Positions 42,170 through 50,925 of a stretch of DNA of 64,000 nt are shown piece after piece. This DNA is from Varibaculum cambriense DSM 15806 (GTDB lineage Bacteria; Actinomycetota; Actinomycetes; Actinomycetales; Actinomycetaceae): contig NZ_ATUF01000002.1 in NCBI RefSeq assembly GCF_000420065.1, positions 744,001 through 808,000 on the forward strand, written 5' to 3'. The notes beneath the pieces were generated by a model. The model saw only the letters and a list, made by a program, of their open reading frames with translations, did no database searches and was not told where the DNA came from. The position numbers and the translations under genes are program-made. Each line of letters opens with the position of its first letter. The first letter of the stretch is position 1.

Positions 42170-44737
42170 TTATAGCACGTCACGTCGCTGCAGGTAGTGC
42201 ATCGCCAACCAGCCAATGGGGGCGCGCATCCAAAAAGTGAGTAACCGGTACAGCAAGGCTCCGGATAAGGCAATGGCGCCCGGTACCCCCGCTACTTGCA
42301 AACCAGCAGTTAGGGCTGCTTCCACCGGCCCGAGTCCCCCCGGAGTGGGAATCAGCGAGCCCAAAGTGTTTGATACTAGGAAAGTAACCGTAATAGTAGC
42401 TATTGGTAAATGGTAACCAAATGCTGCCAGGGCACAATAGAACGCTGCTACCTGCAGACCGGTTTGCATTAAACATCCCACAGTGGTGAGTGCCATTCTG
42501 CGGGGACTGGAAGTAATCCAAATTAGGCGTGGCCAAACTTGGTGAAAAGTGGGTTGCACTTTTGCCCAAATCCATTTACGTACCTGCGGAACCGCCATAG
42601 CCGCCACCAGTAGTGCCACTATCGACAAGACGGTCGCCAATACTGTCGAGGAGGGTAAACGCACGTTCATGGAGGTTCCGGTAAACATAACCATGACGGC
42701 TAGTAGCGCTACCGTAATAACAAATTGGAATAGTTGCATTAGAGAAACGGTTGCGAGGGCGAGAGCGCCGGTCATCTGCTTCTTAGTTAAATACCGCAGG
42801 TTAAGGGCGCCCACTCCCACTCCTGCGGGTACTACTAATGAGGTCACCGAACCCGCCAATTGCAGTAAGAATAGCTCGCCGTAGCCTAAGCGGTTGGGGG
42901 TTACTGCCTGTAGAGAAAGCGCCTGGCCGCTACTCATAGCTATGGCAAAGAAAGCCCCGATGAGAATCCACCAGATGTTAGCGGTAGAAATCGTGGCATA
43001 GATTTCTTTGAAGTTTAAAGAACCCAAAATAATCAGTACTGCCATAACTCCCAGGGCAGTGAATAGCAAAGAGGAGTAGGAGAAGCGGCGTAGTTGAGCC
43101 CGCGGAACTGGGCTGGGATCACTCTTGGCTTGAGAGAAGAGTTCCTGGCGTAGCGTCGCTAGCAGCGGGCTCTTACGGAGTTTTTGTCTAGTTGCGGAAG
43201 GTAGCGCCAAGGTTTGCAGTACTGGCACCATCGCTTCGATTTGAGAAGCGGGAACTACTGCTCTCATGGCCGCAACTGCCCGGTCTTTTCCGAGGTAAAG
43301 ACTAGTTAAGACCAGTAACTGAACCTGGTCAATTAATATCGACATTTTGGAGGCGGCGACTTCCCCATCGGACCAGTTAAGAAAGTATAGGGATCCATCT
43401 GCTCCTAAACATAGATTGTCGGCATTAATATTACGGTGAGCCAGGCCATTTTGATGGGCTTTTACTAGCTGGGACCAGGCAGCACGTAATTGTTCATCGG
43501 AGATATCAGAAGGAGAGAGGCTAGAAACAGCACGTAAAGAAACATCGTCTTCGAAGATATTTAGCATGGTGCTTCCATAGTGAGCCAGACCATGATAGGG
43601 ACGAGTTTTAAGCTGTGCCCGGGTAGTCATAGCTCCCATAAGCGCCGTGTATTCTCCATTTTGCCGCACGGTCGCAGCGGTTGATTTTGAAAAAGAACGT
43701 AGCCGCAGATTGGTCCAGATTCCAGTGATCCAGGTAGAGAGGCGGGAATCTCCATCGGTAGCTATCATGCGATAGCGACGATTGTTCTCAGCAATAACGC
43801 AATAAACCCTTTCACCGGGTCTTACTGTTTCCGTAAAAGCTTTTAGGTCGCTACCGGCAAAGGTGGCTAGTTCTAAAACTGGATCTACATCGAGGTTTTT
43901 CCTTTCCATTTCCCCGACTGGTGCCACAGAACCGCTCTCGGTAGTGAAGGTAACCTCCTCTACGCTAAGCAGATCACCTTCCGTAGGAGGATCGAGACGT
44001 AAAATCATCCGGGGAGTGATTCCCACTTGTATCAGGGCAGTAATCAGCGCCCGTCCCGTCGGCCGGTAATTGCGTACCCCCCAGAGGTAACGTCCTAGGC
44101 AACCGGTTAAAGTTCCTAAAAATACCGTGATTAGCGCGGAAGGTAAGGTCATCCGTCCCTGTAAGACCGCTAAGAGTAAAATTGCCCAGGTTATTGCCCA
44201 GAGTACCCGCACTAACTGGTCGCGCCGGCGTTCACCGGCCATGGTCATCATGGCCACTACCGAAGTGAAGGGAATAGAGATTGCGACTATTGATCCCTCG
44301 ACTGACCAAACTTTCAAAGCATTGGAAAATACGTAGGGCAATGCGGAGATTAAAGTAGCAGCCCCTAAAGCTACTATGCCCCCGACGACGGCAGTGAAAG
44401 CAGCTTGAAAGGTGCGTACCCATTGGCGGCGCAACGCTAACATGGAGATTAAAGCTATCGGAGCTGCCAAAATAAATAGGTTTTGCAACATTGAAAGCGG
44501 AAGGAGCAGAATCTGAGCCAAAGTGGTATTTACGAATACTTTGGTCAGATCCTGGGCGACTGCTTGGGTCGTGGCATGAGCGTAGATAGCCATTAGCACT
44601 ATCAAAAATATGGCTGCTAGGTACATCCCGGCACGAGCCAGGTCGTCAATGCGCCGCAAACGGGAATTCTTCGCGTCAACAATTTCGGCGAGGTGCTTAT
44701 CTAACAGTGGACTAGCCGTCTCCCCCGAAAAACTCAT
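42170..44737 (-). CDS. Multi-helix membrane protein: N-terminal helices, pseudokinase domain and LPG-synthase-type flippase domain
   Basis: 855-aa three-part protein. Residues ~30-250 are membrane helices; ~280-520 hold a kinase/APH-like domain; ~555-855 form a UPF0104/lysylphosphatidylglycerol-synthase transmembrane domain like those in polyprenyl-sugar and lipid flippases (PTPGGLGPVEAAL is its signature). The catalytic loop reads HRNINADNL (~432), with HRD Asp replaced by Asn and the Lys lost, and DFG replaced, so activity is unlikely. No aminoacyl-transferase domain for true lysyl-PG synthesis follows. Substrate unknown. Confidence 0.8.
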   Translation of the reverse strand: MSFSGETASPLLDKHLAEIVDAKNSRLRRIDDLARAGMYLAAIFLIVLMAIYAHATTQAVAQDLTKVFVNTTLAQILLLPLSMLQNLFILAAPIALISMLALRRQWVRTFQAAFTAVVGGIVALGAATLISALPYVFSNALKVWSVEGSIVAISIPFTSVVAMMTMAGERRRDQLVRVLWAITWAILLLAVLQGRMTLPSALITVFLGTLTGCLGRYLWGVRNYRPTGRALITALIQVGITPRMILRLDPPTEGDLLSVEEVTFTTESGSVAPVGEMERKNLDVDPVLELATFAGSDLKAFTETVRPGERVYCVIAENNRRYRMIATDGDSRLSTWITGIWTNLRLRSFSKSTAATVRQNGEYTALMGAMTTRAQLKTRPYHGLAHYGSTMLNIFEDDVSLRAVSSLSPSDISDEQLRAAWSQLVKAHQNGLAHRNINADNLCLGADGSLYFLNWSDGEVAASKMSILIDQVQLLVLTSLYLGKDRAVAAMRAVVPASQIEAMVPVLQTLALPSATRQKLRKSPLLATLRQELFSQAKSDPSPVPRAQLRRFSYSSLLFTALGVMAVLIILGSLNFKEIYATISTANIWWILIGAFFAIAMSSGQALSLQAVTPNRLGYGELFLLQLAGSVTSLVVPAGVGVGALNLRYLTKKQMTGALALATVSLMQLFQFVITVALLAVMVMFTGTSMNVRLPSSTVLATVLSIVALLVAAMAVPQVRKWIWAKVQPTFHQVWPRLIWITSSPRRMALTTVGCLMQTGLQVAAFYCALAAFGYHLPIATITVTFLVSNTLGSLIPTPGGLGPVEAALTAGLQVAGVPGAIALSGALLYRLLTFWMRAPIGWLAMHYLQRRDVL

Positions 44738-44869
44738 GTCTTGATTCTATGTGCAATCTAGGCGCATACCTAGATGTGAGCTTGCGCCCAGCCGGCCTGG
44801 TGCCCTGTCCGTCTCTAGGCATGCTCATCTAGGATGAGAAAGGATCATGAATTAGCATCAGGAGGACGA

Positions 44870-45529
44870 ATGCTTGCGTCTGTAGTACCCGCAGGAGCTT
44901 TGGATTATCTAACCGACCCTAATCTTCTACTTAACACACTATTGGCAGAACTTGGGGGCTGGATGGTGGCTGCGGTCGCCCTGATAGTCTTCATCGAGTC
45001 TGGGGTGTTATTTCCGGTGCTACCAGGTGACTCTATGATCTTTGCCCTCGGTATCTTGCATAACCGGATACCGGGAGTCCCAGAATGGTTAACTTTTCTA
45101 GTACTATTTGTGGCCGCTATCTGTGGAAATATGGTGGGGTACTGGTTAGGACGTAAGTTCGGGCGGCGGCTTTTCAAAGATGATGCCCGCTATTTATCAA
45201 TCGAAAACATGCACAAATCTGAGGACTTTTTCCGCCGCTATGGTGGGGTGGCGCTAGTACTGGCGCGTTTTGTACCCTTTGTACGTACTTTTGTACCCAT
45301 CATTGCCGGCATCGGTAAACAAAATTACCGCCTATTCCTGATCTGGAACATGGTGGGAGCCGCCCTCTGGATCGGAGTTTTCATGCTGGCAGGGGTACTA
45401 CTAGGAGATATCCCAGTAGTAGCTAATAACGTAGAGATAATCGCGATTGCAATCGTGGCCATCTCGGTACTACCGATGGTAGTTAGCTATTTTAAAACTC
45501 GATCCAGCAAGCAAAAAGCTGCTAAATAG
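44870..45529 (+). CDS. DedA family membrane protein
   Basis: 219-aa DedA/SNARE-associated protein. Conserved VLPGDSMIFALG, the re-entrant segment and RFVPFVRTFVPIIAGIG are present, with five or so membrane helices. Members flip phospholipids or undecaprenyl phosphate and support proton homeostasis. ATG 44870 is preceded by CAGGAGG, preferred over an ATG at 44834. Divergent from the pseudokinase-flippase gene. Confidence 0.92.
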   Translation: MLASVVPAGALDYLTDPNLLLNTLLAELGGWMVAAVALIVFIESGVLFPVLPGDSMIFALGILHNRIPGVPEWLTFLVLFVAAICGNMVGYWLGRKFGRRLFKDDARYLSIENMHKSEDFFRRYGGVALVLARFVPFVRTFVPIIAGIGKQNYRLFLIWNMVGAALWIGVFMLAGVLLGDIPVVANNVEIIAIAIVAISVLPMVVSYFKTRSSKQKAAK

Positions 45530-45560
45530 GACGGATTAAATTCCTGGTTTGCGATAGCGA

Positions 45561-45833
45561 TTAGTTGTCGCGCTTAATAGCTACTACTTCGTAACCGGCC
45601 TCTTTAATGGTGTCGCGGATAGTCTGATCCTCGATTTCATAATCCGTGAGGATAGTGACTTGGCTGGGTTCGTTACTGCGTAACAACACGGACACCCGTT
45701 TGACGGTTTCTAAACTTTCCAGAGCTTCAGTGATATGTTCTACGCACTTTTGGCAAGTCATCCCGGTAACTGAAATATCTATGGTGCGGTCATTGGCTTT
45801 CTTACCGGGTCGTTTTGCTGGGAAAAACCGCAT
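45561..45833 (-). CDS. Heavy-metal-associated (HMA) domain protein, CopZ-like
   Basis: 90-aa single-domain metal-binding protein. TGMTCQKC (Cys27/Cys30) is the soft-metal site; the fold continues to the conserved IKEAGYEV end. CopZ-like proteins carry Cu(I) to P-type ATPases; no such ATPase or CopY/CsoR regulator is next to it. AGAGGA precedes the ATG. Confidence 0.85.
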   Translation of the reverse strand: MRFFPAKRPGKKANDRTIDISVTGMTCQKCVEHITEALESLETVKRVSVLLRSNEPSQVTILTDYEIEDQTIRDTIKEAGYEVVAIKRDN

Positions 45834-45931
45834 GATACATCCTCTTCTCTAATAGTTCTACCTAGCCTAAAGTTTAATCTCTTATGCTAGCTTTGCAATG
45901 CCAAGTGTCAATAAAGCCTAGAGATAGCAAG

Positions 45932-45966
45932 ACGGGACAGGAGATTGAGGGAATCTCCTGTCCCGT
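45932..45966 (-). terminator. Terminator after the 46010-47296 surface-protein gene
   Basis: A perfect 15-bp stem (45932-45946 with 45952-45966) and a 5-nt loop lie 44 nt beyond the stop codon. It has no strong T-tract, but stem strength and place fit termination. Confidence 0.7.
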
Positions 45967-46009
45967 ACCTGACCGATCTAGAAACCGTTAAGGCCAGTTC
46001 CCAGTGGAC

Positions 46010-47296
46010 TTAACCGTTCATCAACGATCTGGTCAGGGCTATGGCGCCACCTGCGCCAATCAACCCAAGAACTGCAATCGCGGCAATGGTACCGAGCCCA
46101 CCCATGCGGTCAACCACACTGGGGTTGGCATTGGCGGCTCTAGCCGCGGCGGGCGCCGAGGGCGCCGCCTTGGGTTCTTCTACACCCTGAACTTGACTGG
46201 CGGTCCCATTGCCAGTGCTTTCCTGCGCATTACCGGACCCTTCCTGAGCCGGTTTCACGGAGTTGTCCGAGGTATTAGAAGAATTATTATTACTTGCGTT
46301 ATTAGAGGAAGTGGTGGGAGCTTCGCGGTAACGAACCGGACCGGGAACCGTCACGGTGCGAGTGTTTTCCCGATTCTGAATAATGGTGCGTACCGGAGCA
46401 GGCTGCGCGGGAGCAGGGTTGGCAGCCTGTCGCTGACTAGTTGCAGCCTTAGATGCTGCTGCGGACGAACTGCTGGGATTTGCTGCTCGAGGGGTCGTTT
46501 TCTTTTCTGCAGGGTCAAGAGTAGGTGCCGGGCGTTCTACTGTCGGGGCTTCCGGGGTATCCGGAACTTCGGGAACATCAGGATGGCTGGGTTCAGTTTC
46601 CGGGTCAGTTTCCGGTTGCGGGGCGGGACGAGTATCCAGTACTTTCAAGTCGGCCACTTCCGGGGCGCGGAACTGGTGCAAGGTTAATAGGGGATTCCAA
46701 TCCTGCTTCACAGCCTGCGGATTCACTAGGAACTTTTTGATTTCCAGGTACTTATCAAAAGTATTGTTTTCCAAAACCGTGCTGAAATCGTATTCGCAGC
46801 CTGTGTTTACTCTCAAAGCGCCGTAGATCTCGTCCTCTAGCTGGACAAACACCCAGGGATGGAGATCCTTTACCGAGCTGTCAAAGTGGTAGCTGCCTGC
46901 CAGTCCAAGACCCGAGTTCCCTACCGAGCCTTCCAACCACCGCGAGCTTTCTTCAGCGCCAGGTTCAAAACTGTACATATAGCCGCCACCGTTGGGGTTG
47001 GTGTAGCTGTCGCGGCTGGGGAAGGGGTTTTGATCAGAGTCAGAAACGGTTAGAAACCAATCTTTACCGGCAGGGAGTTTATTAATCCGTACCTTTTCAT
47101 AGCCCAACTGATCCGAGCCGATGCATCCGGCTAAAAACTTGGGGGTGTTCGCAACTGAGGTAGATACCGCTAGGTTACCGGCTGGCGATTCATCTGCCAG
47201 GTTACCGGCCGCCGCGACTGCTAAGAGACCGGCAGGTATCAATGCCGTTGCGCAAACCCCGGAAACTAGGGTCTTGGCGAAGTTCTTAAGCCTCAT
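46010..47296 (-). CDS. Cell-surface protein with Pro/Ser/Asn-rich stalk and C-terminal membrane anchor
   Basis: 428-aa exported protein not assigned to a named family. A signal peptide (MRLKNFAKTLVSGVCATALI) leads to a ~190-residue globular domain with two cysteines that could pair. A ~180-residue low-complexity stalk rich in Pro, Ala, Ser and Asn follows. It ends in a membrane helix (LGTIAAIAVLGLIGAGGAIAL) and a short tail, with no LPXTG motif. ATG 47296 has GAGGG 7 nt upstream, preferred over ATG 47311. Domain plan resembles the protein at 50926-52332. Confidence 0.7.
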   Translation of the reverse strand: MRLKNFAKTLVSGVCATALIPAGLLAVAAAGNLADESPAGNLAVSTSVANTPKFLAGCIGSDQLGYEKVRINKLPAGKDWFLTVSDSDQNPFPSRDSYTNPNGGGYMYSFEPGAEESSRWLEGSVGNSGLGLAGSYHFDSSVKDLHPWVFVQLEDEIYGALRVNTGCEYDFSTVLENNTFDKYLEIKKFLVNPQAVKQDWNPLLTLHQFRAPEVADLKVLDTRPAPQPETDPETEPSHPDVPEVPDTPEAPTVERPAPTLDPAEKKTTPRAANPSSSSAAASKAATSQRQAANPAPAQPAPVRTIIQNRENTRTVTVPGPVRYREAPTTSSNNASNNNSSNTSDNSVKPAQEGSGNAQESTGNGTASQVQGVEEPKAAPSAPAAARAANANPSVVDRMGGLGTIAAIAVLGLIGAGGAIALTRSLMNG

Positions 47297-47402
47297 GATC
47301 AAATCCCTCATCTACTGCGGAGCCGTTGTTGGGAACGCTCCATTTATCTGGTACCAGTTCTAATCTTACCGCTTGGTTAATAAATTGCCAGCTGATAATT
47401 AT

Positions 47403-47441
47403 CTAATCTAGATGATATGAGACACAAACTGCTCTGACCAT
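47403..47441 (-). CDS. Mini-ORF (12 codons) with strong ribosome-binding site, possible leader peptide
   Basis: On the minus strand AAGGAGGTG (47451-47459) is fully complementary to the 16S rRNA tail and stands 9 nt before an ATG at 47441. This opens MVRAVCVSYHLD and stops at 47403, about 106 nt before the surface-protein start. It could be a regulatory uORF in that gene's leader. No homologue is recognised, and it may simply be an unused signal. Confidence 0.4.
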   Translation of the reverse strand: MVRAVCVSYHLD

Positions 47442-47502
47442 ATTAAAGAGCACCTCCTTCAGGGATAAAAATTGCGAAAGTCCCCGAAGAAATCCTATTT
47501 GC

Positions 47503-47533
47503 AATACTTACCACCCGGTAAGTATTAGTTTTT
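47503..47533 (+). terminator. Plus-oriented terminator at the 3' end of purB
   Basis: AATACTTACC/GGTAAGTATT (47503-47512 with 47517-47526), a 10-bp stem with a 4-nt loop, followed by AGTTTTTT on the plus strand. The T-tract orientation is opposite to the genes here, so it would end a plus-strand transcript starting in 47312-47500 or stop antisense transcription into purB. Confidence 0.5.
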
Positions 47534-48979
47534 TAATGCTTCCCCGGTGGCGAGTTCGTCAGCATATCCGAAGTAGGTTTGGGGGGTAAGCGCCAACAAT
47601 CGGGACTCGGCGTCCCCAGATAGCCCCAAGGAAAGCAGGAAGTCTTTCATCGTTGCCTCGTCAACTTTGCTATCCCGAGTCAGCTCTTTCAGCCTTTCAT
47701 ATGGGTTATCCATACCCGGGGTTCCGGCTAGTCCCTCTACCCGCATCACCTGTTGCACTGCCTCGCCCAGTACTTCCCAGTTCTGGTCAAGGTCACGCGC
47801 CATTACCTGGCTCGCCACATCCAATCCCCGCAAACCTCCCTGAAGATTGGATAGGGCGAGCAGCGAGTGCCCGACAGCTACCCCAATATTGCGTTGGGTA
47901 GAAGAATCGGTTAAATCACGCTGCAGACGCGAAGTAACTAAAGTCTGCGCCAAAGTTTCTAGCAGTGCACAGGAAATCTCTAGGTTAGCCTCCGCATTTT
48001 CAAAACGAATCGGATTCACCTTATGTGGCATAGTGGAAGACCCAGTAGAACCTTGCGCTGCCAGATTCTGGTGGAAGTAACCCATCGAAATGTAACTCCA
48101 GCAATCGGTGGCCAGGTTATGCAGGATCCGGTTGGTACGCGCCAAGTCGCTATAAAGCTCACTTTGCCAGTCATGCGATTCAATCTGGGTAGTAAGCGGA
48201 TTCCAAGCAAGACCCAAATGTTCCACAAACGACTTAGATAGCTGCGGCCAGTTAGCGCCGGGCACTGCCACTTTATGTGCTGCCCAAGTGCCGGTAGCAC
48301 CGTTGATCTTGCCTAGGTAGTCGGTCTTTTCGATCCGGGAAAGTTGGCGGCGCAAACGGAAAGCAAACACTGCCATCTCTTTGCCTAAAGTCACCGGGGT
48401 GGCGGGTTGACCATGAGTATGTGCCAGCATAGGAACTGTCGCGGCCTGGTTAGCTAACTCGGTTAGCTGGTCAACTAGCTGGCGCGCCTGCGGTAGCCAC
48501 ACCTGCTGCACCGCGGCTTTAATCCCAATGCCGTAGGCCAGGTTATTAATATCCTCAGAGGTACAAAAAATATGTACCGCAGCCAGGTAGTTAGGCAGGG
48601 AAGTTTTATCCAGGACTTCCGAGGCGCCACGTAGCCGGGCCTGCAGGAAATATTCCACTGCTTTCACGTCATGCTTAGTTTCGGCTTCGATTTCTTTTAG
48701 CTCCGCCACTTCAGCTTCGCCAAAATTAGTGATCAGGGAGCGCAAATAGCGTTTTTCGTCCTCGCTAAAGGGGCTTAACCCTTTCAATACTCGGTTCTCG
48801 GCCAAGAAAATTAGCCACTCTACCTCGACTAATAACCGGGAGCGGTTCAAAGCCGGTTCTGATAGGTAATTGGTGAGCGCACTAACCTGCGCGCGGTAGC
48901 GGCCATCCAAGGGGCCTAAAGCAATATCGGTCTTGGCGAAATCAAAGCAGTCATCAAAAAGGGTTTGCATAACTCCCAT
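47525..48979 (-). CDS. purB: Adenylosuccinate lyase
   Basis: 484-aa lyase acting twice in purine synthesis (SAICAR and adenylosuccinate cleavage). The superfamily signature SSTMPHKVNPIRFEN with its flexible catalytic loop is intact, as is the LAHTHGQPATPVTLG segment. It is the longer E. coli-type enzyme. ATG 48979 or 48970 can serve as start. No other purine gene is adjacent. Confidence 0.95.
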   Translation of the reverse strand: MGVMQTLFDDCFDFAKTDIALGPLDGRYRAQVSALTNYLSEPALNRSRLLVEVEWLIFLAENRVLKGLSPFSEDEKRYLRSLITNFGEAEVAELKEIEAETKHDVKAVEYFLQARLRGASEVLDKTSLPNYLAAVHIFCTSEDINNLAYGIGIKAAVQQVWLPQARQLVDQLTELANQAATVPMLAHTHGQPATPVTLGKEMAVFAFRLRRQLSRIEKTDYLGKINGATGTWAAHKVAVPGANWPQLSKSFVEHLGLAWNPLTTQIESHDWQSELYSDLARTNRILHNLATDCWSYISMGYFHQNLAAQGSTGSSTMPHKVNPIRFENAEANLEISCALLETLAQTLVTSRLQRDLTDSSTQRNIGVAVGHSLLALSNLQGGLRGLDVASQVMARDLDQNWEVLGEAVQQVMRVEGLAGTPGMDNPYERLKELTRDSKVDEATMKDFLLSLGLSGDAESRLLALTPQTYFGYADELATGEALKN

Positions 48980-49118
48980 TATGGCACGAGGTCGCGCGGC
49001 AAAGCTTCAGCGGGTGTCCGGAAAAAGTTAGAAACTGGTGGGTAGGGCGAGAGCAGCGATCCGTGGTAGATTATGAAACCCGAAAGCTTGGCGAGCAGAA
49101 AAAGGGCAAACTTAAGCT

Positions 49119-50174
49119 ATGAGTCAGGTTAGATTACGGCAGGTGCTTTCCGACCTGCCCGCCTATGTGGCCGGGAAAGGCGATGCCGGCAAAGTAGTTA
49201 AGCTATCTAGTAATGAGCTGCCTTTCCCACCCGCAAAGCCGATTATCGAGGCCGGCGAGCGTGCTCTGGCCAGTATCAACCGCTACCCGGATGCTATTGG
49301 AAGCACCCTGGTAGCGAAATTGGCGGCGCATTACTGGTTAAACCCCGAGCAAGTGGTGGTCGGCCCGGGATCGATTCAGGTACTAGCGAATGCATTAAGC
49401 GCCGTGGCGCAGGCGGGAAATAACGTGGTCTATGCCTGGCGTTCATTTGAGGCTTACCCGATTCTAGTGGGAATCACCGGCGCCTCTTCCCGGCAGATCC
49501 CGCTTAACAGTCACGGCGGCCACGACCTGGATGCGCTTTTAAGCGCGGTAGACCAAAATACCGCCGCGGTTATCCTGTGTAGCCCGAATAATCCTACCGG
49601 GACTTCTTTGACCCAGACTCAGGTTCGCGAATTTTTGGCGGCTTTACCTTCGCAGGTGCTGGCGGTTTTGGATGAAGCCTATTTCGAATTTGATACTTCC
49701 CCCGGTCACGTTGACGGTGCGACTTTACTCGCGGATTTCCCTAACCTTTTGGTGCTGCGTACTTTTTCGAAAGCCTACGGATTGGCTGGCCTGCGTTGTG
49801 GTTACGGTTTGACCAGTTCCTACCTGGCGGCAGCGATCCGGAAAGTAGCTACTCCTTTTGGACTGTCTGCGGTGGCGGAAGCTTGCGCCCTGGAGGCACT
49901 GGCCGATAATGCGGCGATGCTCTCTCAGGTGTCCCAGATCTGTAAAGAGCGAGAGCGAGTACTCAGCGAATTGCGTAATCTTGGTTGGACAATCCCGCAA
50001 GCAGGAGGCAACTTTATCTGGTTTGGCGCTCCGGTAGGGGAGCAAGTTCAGGCAGCGGCGCTTTCCCAGGGGGTACAAACGCGCGGATTGCCCGAGGGCG
50101 TGCGGGTAACTATCGGTAGCCGGGCAGAAAATGACCAGTTCCTGGCGGCTATTAGCAGCATAAAACCCCGCTAA
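49119..50174 (+). CDS. hisC: Histidinol-phosphate aminotransferase
   Basis: 351-aa PLP enzyme of histidine synthesis. Motifs: KLSSNELPFPP at the substrate site, ILCSPNNPTGTSL, VLDEAYFEF and the Schiff-base segment RTFSKAYGLAGLRCGYG. The gene is alone, with no other his genes nearby. Related enzymes in the family can act on phenylalanine or other acids, so histidinol-phosphate is likely but not certain. Confidence 0.88.
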   Translation: MSQVRLRQVLSDLPAYVAGKGDAGKVVKLSSNELPFPPAKPIIEAGERALASINRYPDAIGSTLVAKLAAHYWLNPEQVVVGPGSIQVLANALSAVAQAGNNVVYAWRSFEAYPILVGITGASSRQIPLNSHGGHDLDALLSAVDQNTAAVILCSPNNPTGTSLTQTQVREFLAALPSQVLAVLDEAYFEFDTSPGHVDGATLLADFPNLLVLRTFSKAYGLAGLRCGYGLTSSYLAAAIRKVATPFGLSAVAEACALEALADNAAMLSQVSQICKERERVLSELRNLGWTIPQAGGNFIWFGAPVGEQVQAAALSQGVQTRGLPEGVRVTIGSRAENDQFLAAISSIKPR

Positions 50175-50208
50175 ATCACTGTTTTGTGGGTATGGGCCCG
50201 ATAATTTT

Positions 50209-50925
50209 TTAAACCAGTAAATCGCGGTAGCCCCAAAATAGGTCGCGCCGCCAATCGGCCACGGCCGGATCTACTGGTATCGCTGAGGGGAGCTGCTGGG
50301 TGAGCTGTTCGCTAAGGTCCACCGGCATCGCCTGGGGAGTACCGGCACTATCAAGTAGAAAAACTACGGGCCAAGTTCCGGGTTTAAATCCTTGAAAGCT
50401 GGCGGTTAAAGCCCGCAGTGTTTGTCCGGTTGGTATCGGGAGGTCGGGCGCTAAAGAAACCAGTAGCTCGGTGTGTTCATTACTTGCTGGGGTGACCTCT
50501 AAGGATTCCGAAGCAATCGGAGTCAGGGCGTCTGCGGTAGGAATCCCCGCTACCAGGGGTGTTAAACGCGGCAGATTATGGGCTTCCACCGTGATTTCAA
50601 ACTGTCCCCCCGGGTTAAGGAGGGCACCTATCGGCTGGGGGTGTTCGGCGTCCTCGCGGATCGCCTCGAGATGTTCAGTTAGGAGGGCGGCGTTAACCTT
50701 TCCAGATGCAGGGGAGCGCAGGCGGGTAGCGTAGGCAATTAAAAATTGGGAGTCTCCCTGGGAGCAGAGTTCACCGCTGCTATAGACGGGGTAGATCGCG
50801 AGGGCGCGCAGCAGTGGTTCCAGTCGGCCGGTAGCTCTCGTCATATAAATGGCTTGATCCAGGGGCCCATCTTTTTCTCTTTTTAACCGAAAATCTCGCA
50901 CCCGGTTACGTATTGCTTTTTTCAT
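50209..50925 (-). CDS. SseB-like domain protein
   Basis: 238-aa cytosolic protein. The N-terminal part (LLRALAIYPVYSSGEL...FLIAYATRL) and a C-terminal part beginning ELLVSLAPDLP resemble the SseB fold, including an N- and a C-terminal SseB-like half. Assignment is tentative; no catalytic residues are expected in that family. It starts one base after the stop codon of the surface-protein gene (TAA then ATG), so translation is probably coupled. Confidence 0.45.
   Translation of the reverse strand: MKKAIRNRVRDFRLKREKDGPLDQAIYMTRATGRLEPLLRALAIYPVYSSGELCSQGDSQFLIAYATRLRSPASGKVNAALLTEHLEAIREDAEHPQPIGALLNPGGQFEITVEAHNLPRLTPLVAGIPTADALTPIASESLEVTPASNEHTELLVSLAPDLPIPTGQTLRALTASFQGFKPGTWPVVFLLDSAGTPQAMPVDLSEQLTQQLPSAIPVDPAVADWRRDLFWGYRDLLV

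Noticed and set aside
46004-46687. 227-codon plus-strand frame opposite the first surface protein
   Set aside because: Gly/Arg/Cys-rich translation caused by the Pro/Ala/Ser repeats on the other strand; no start signal.
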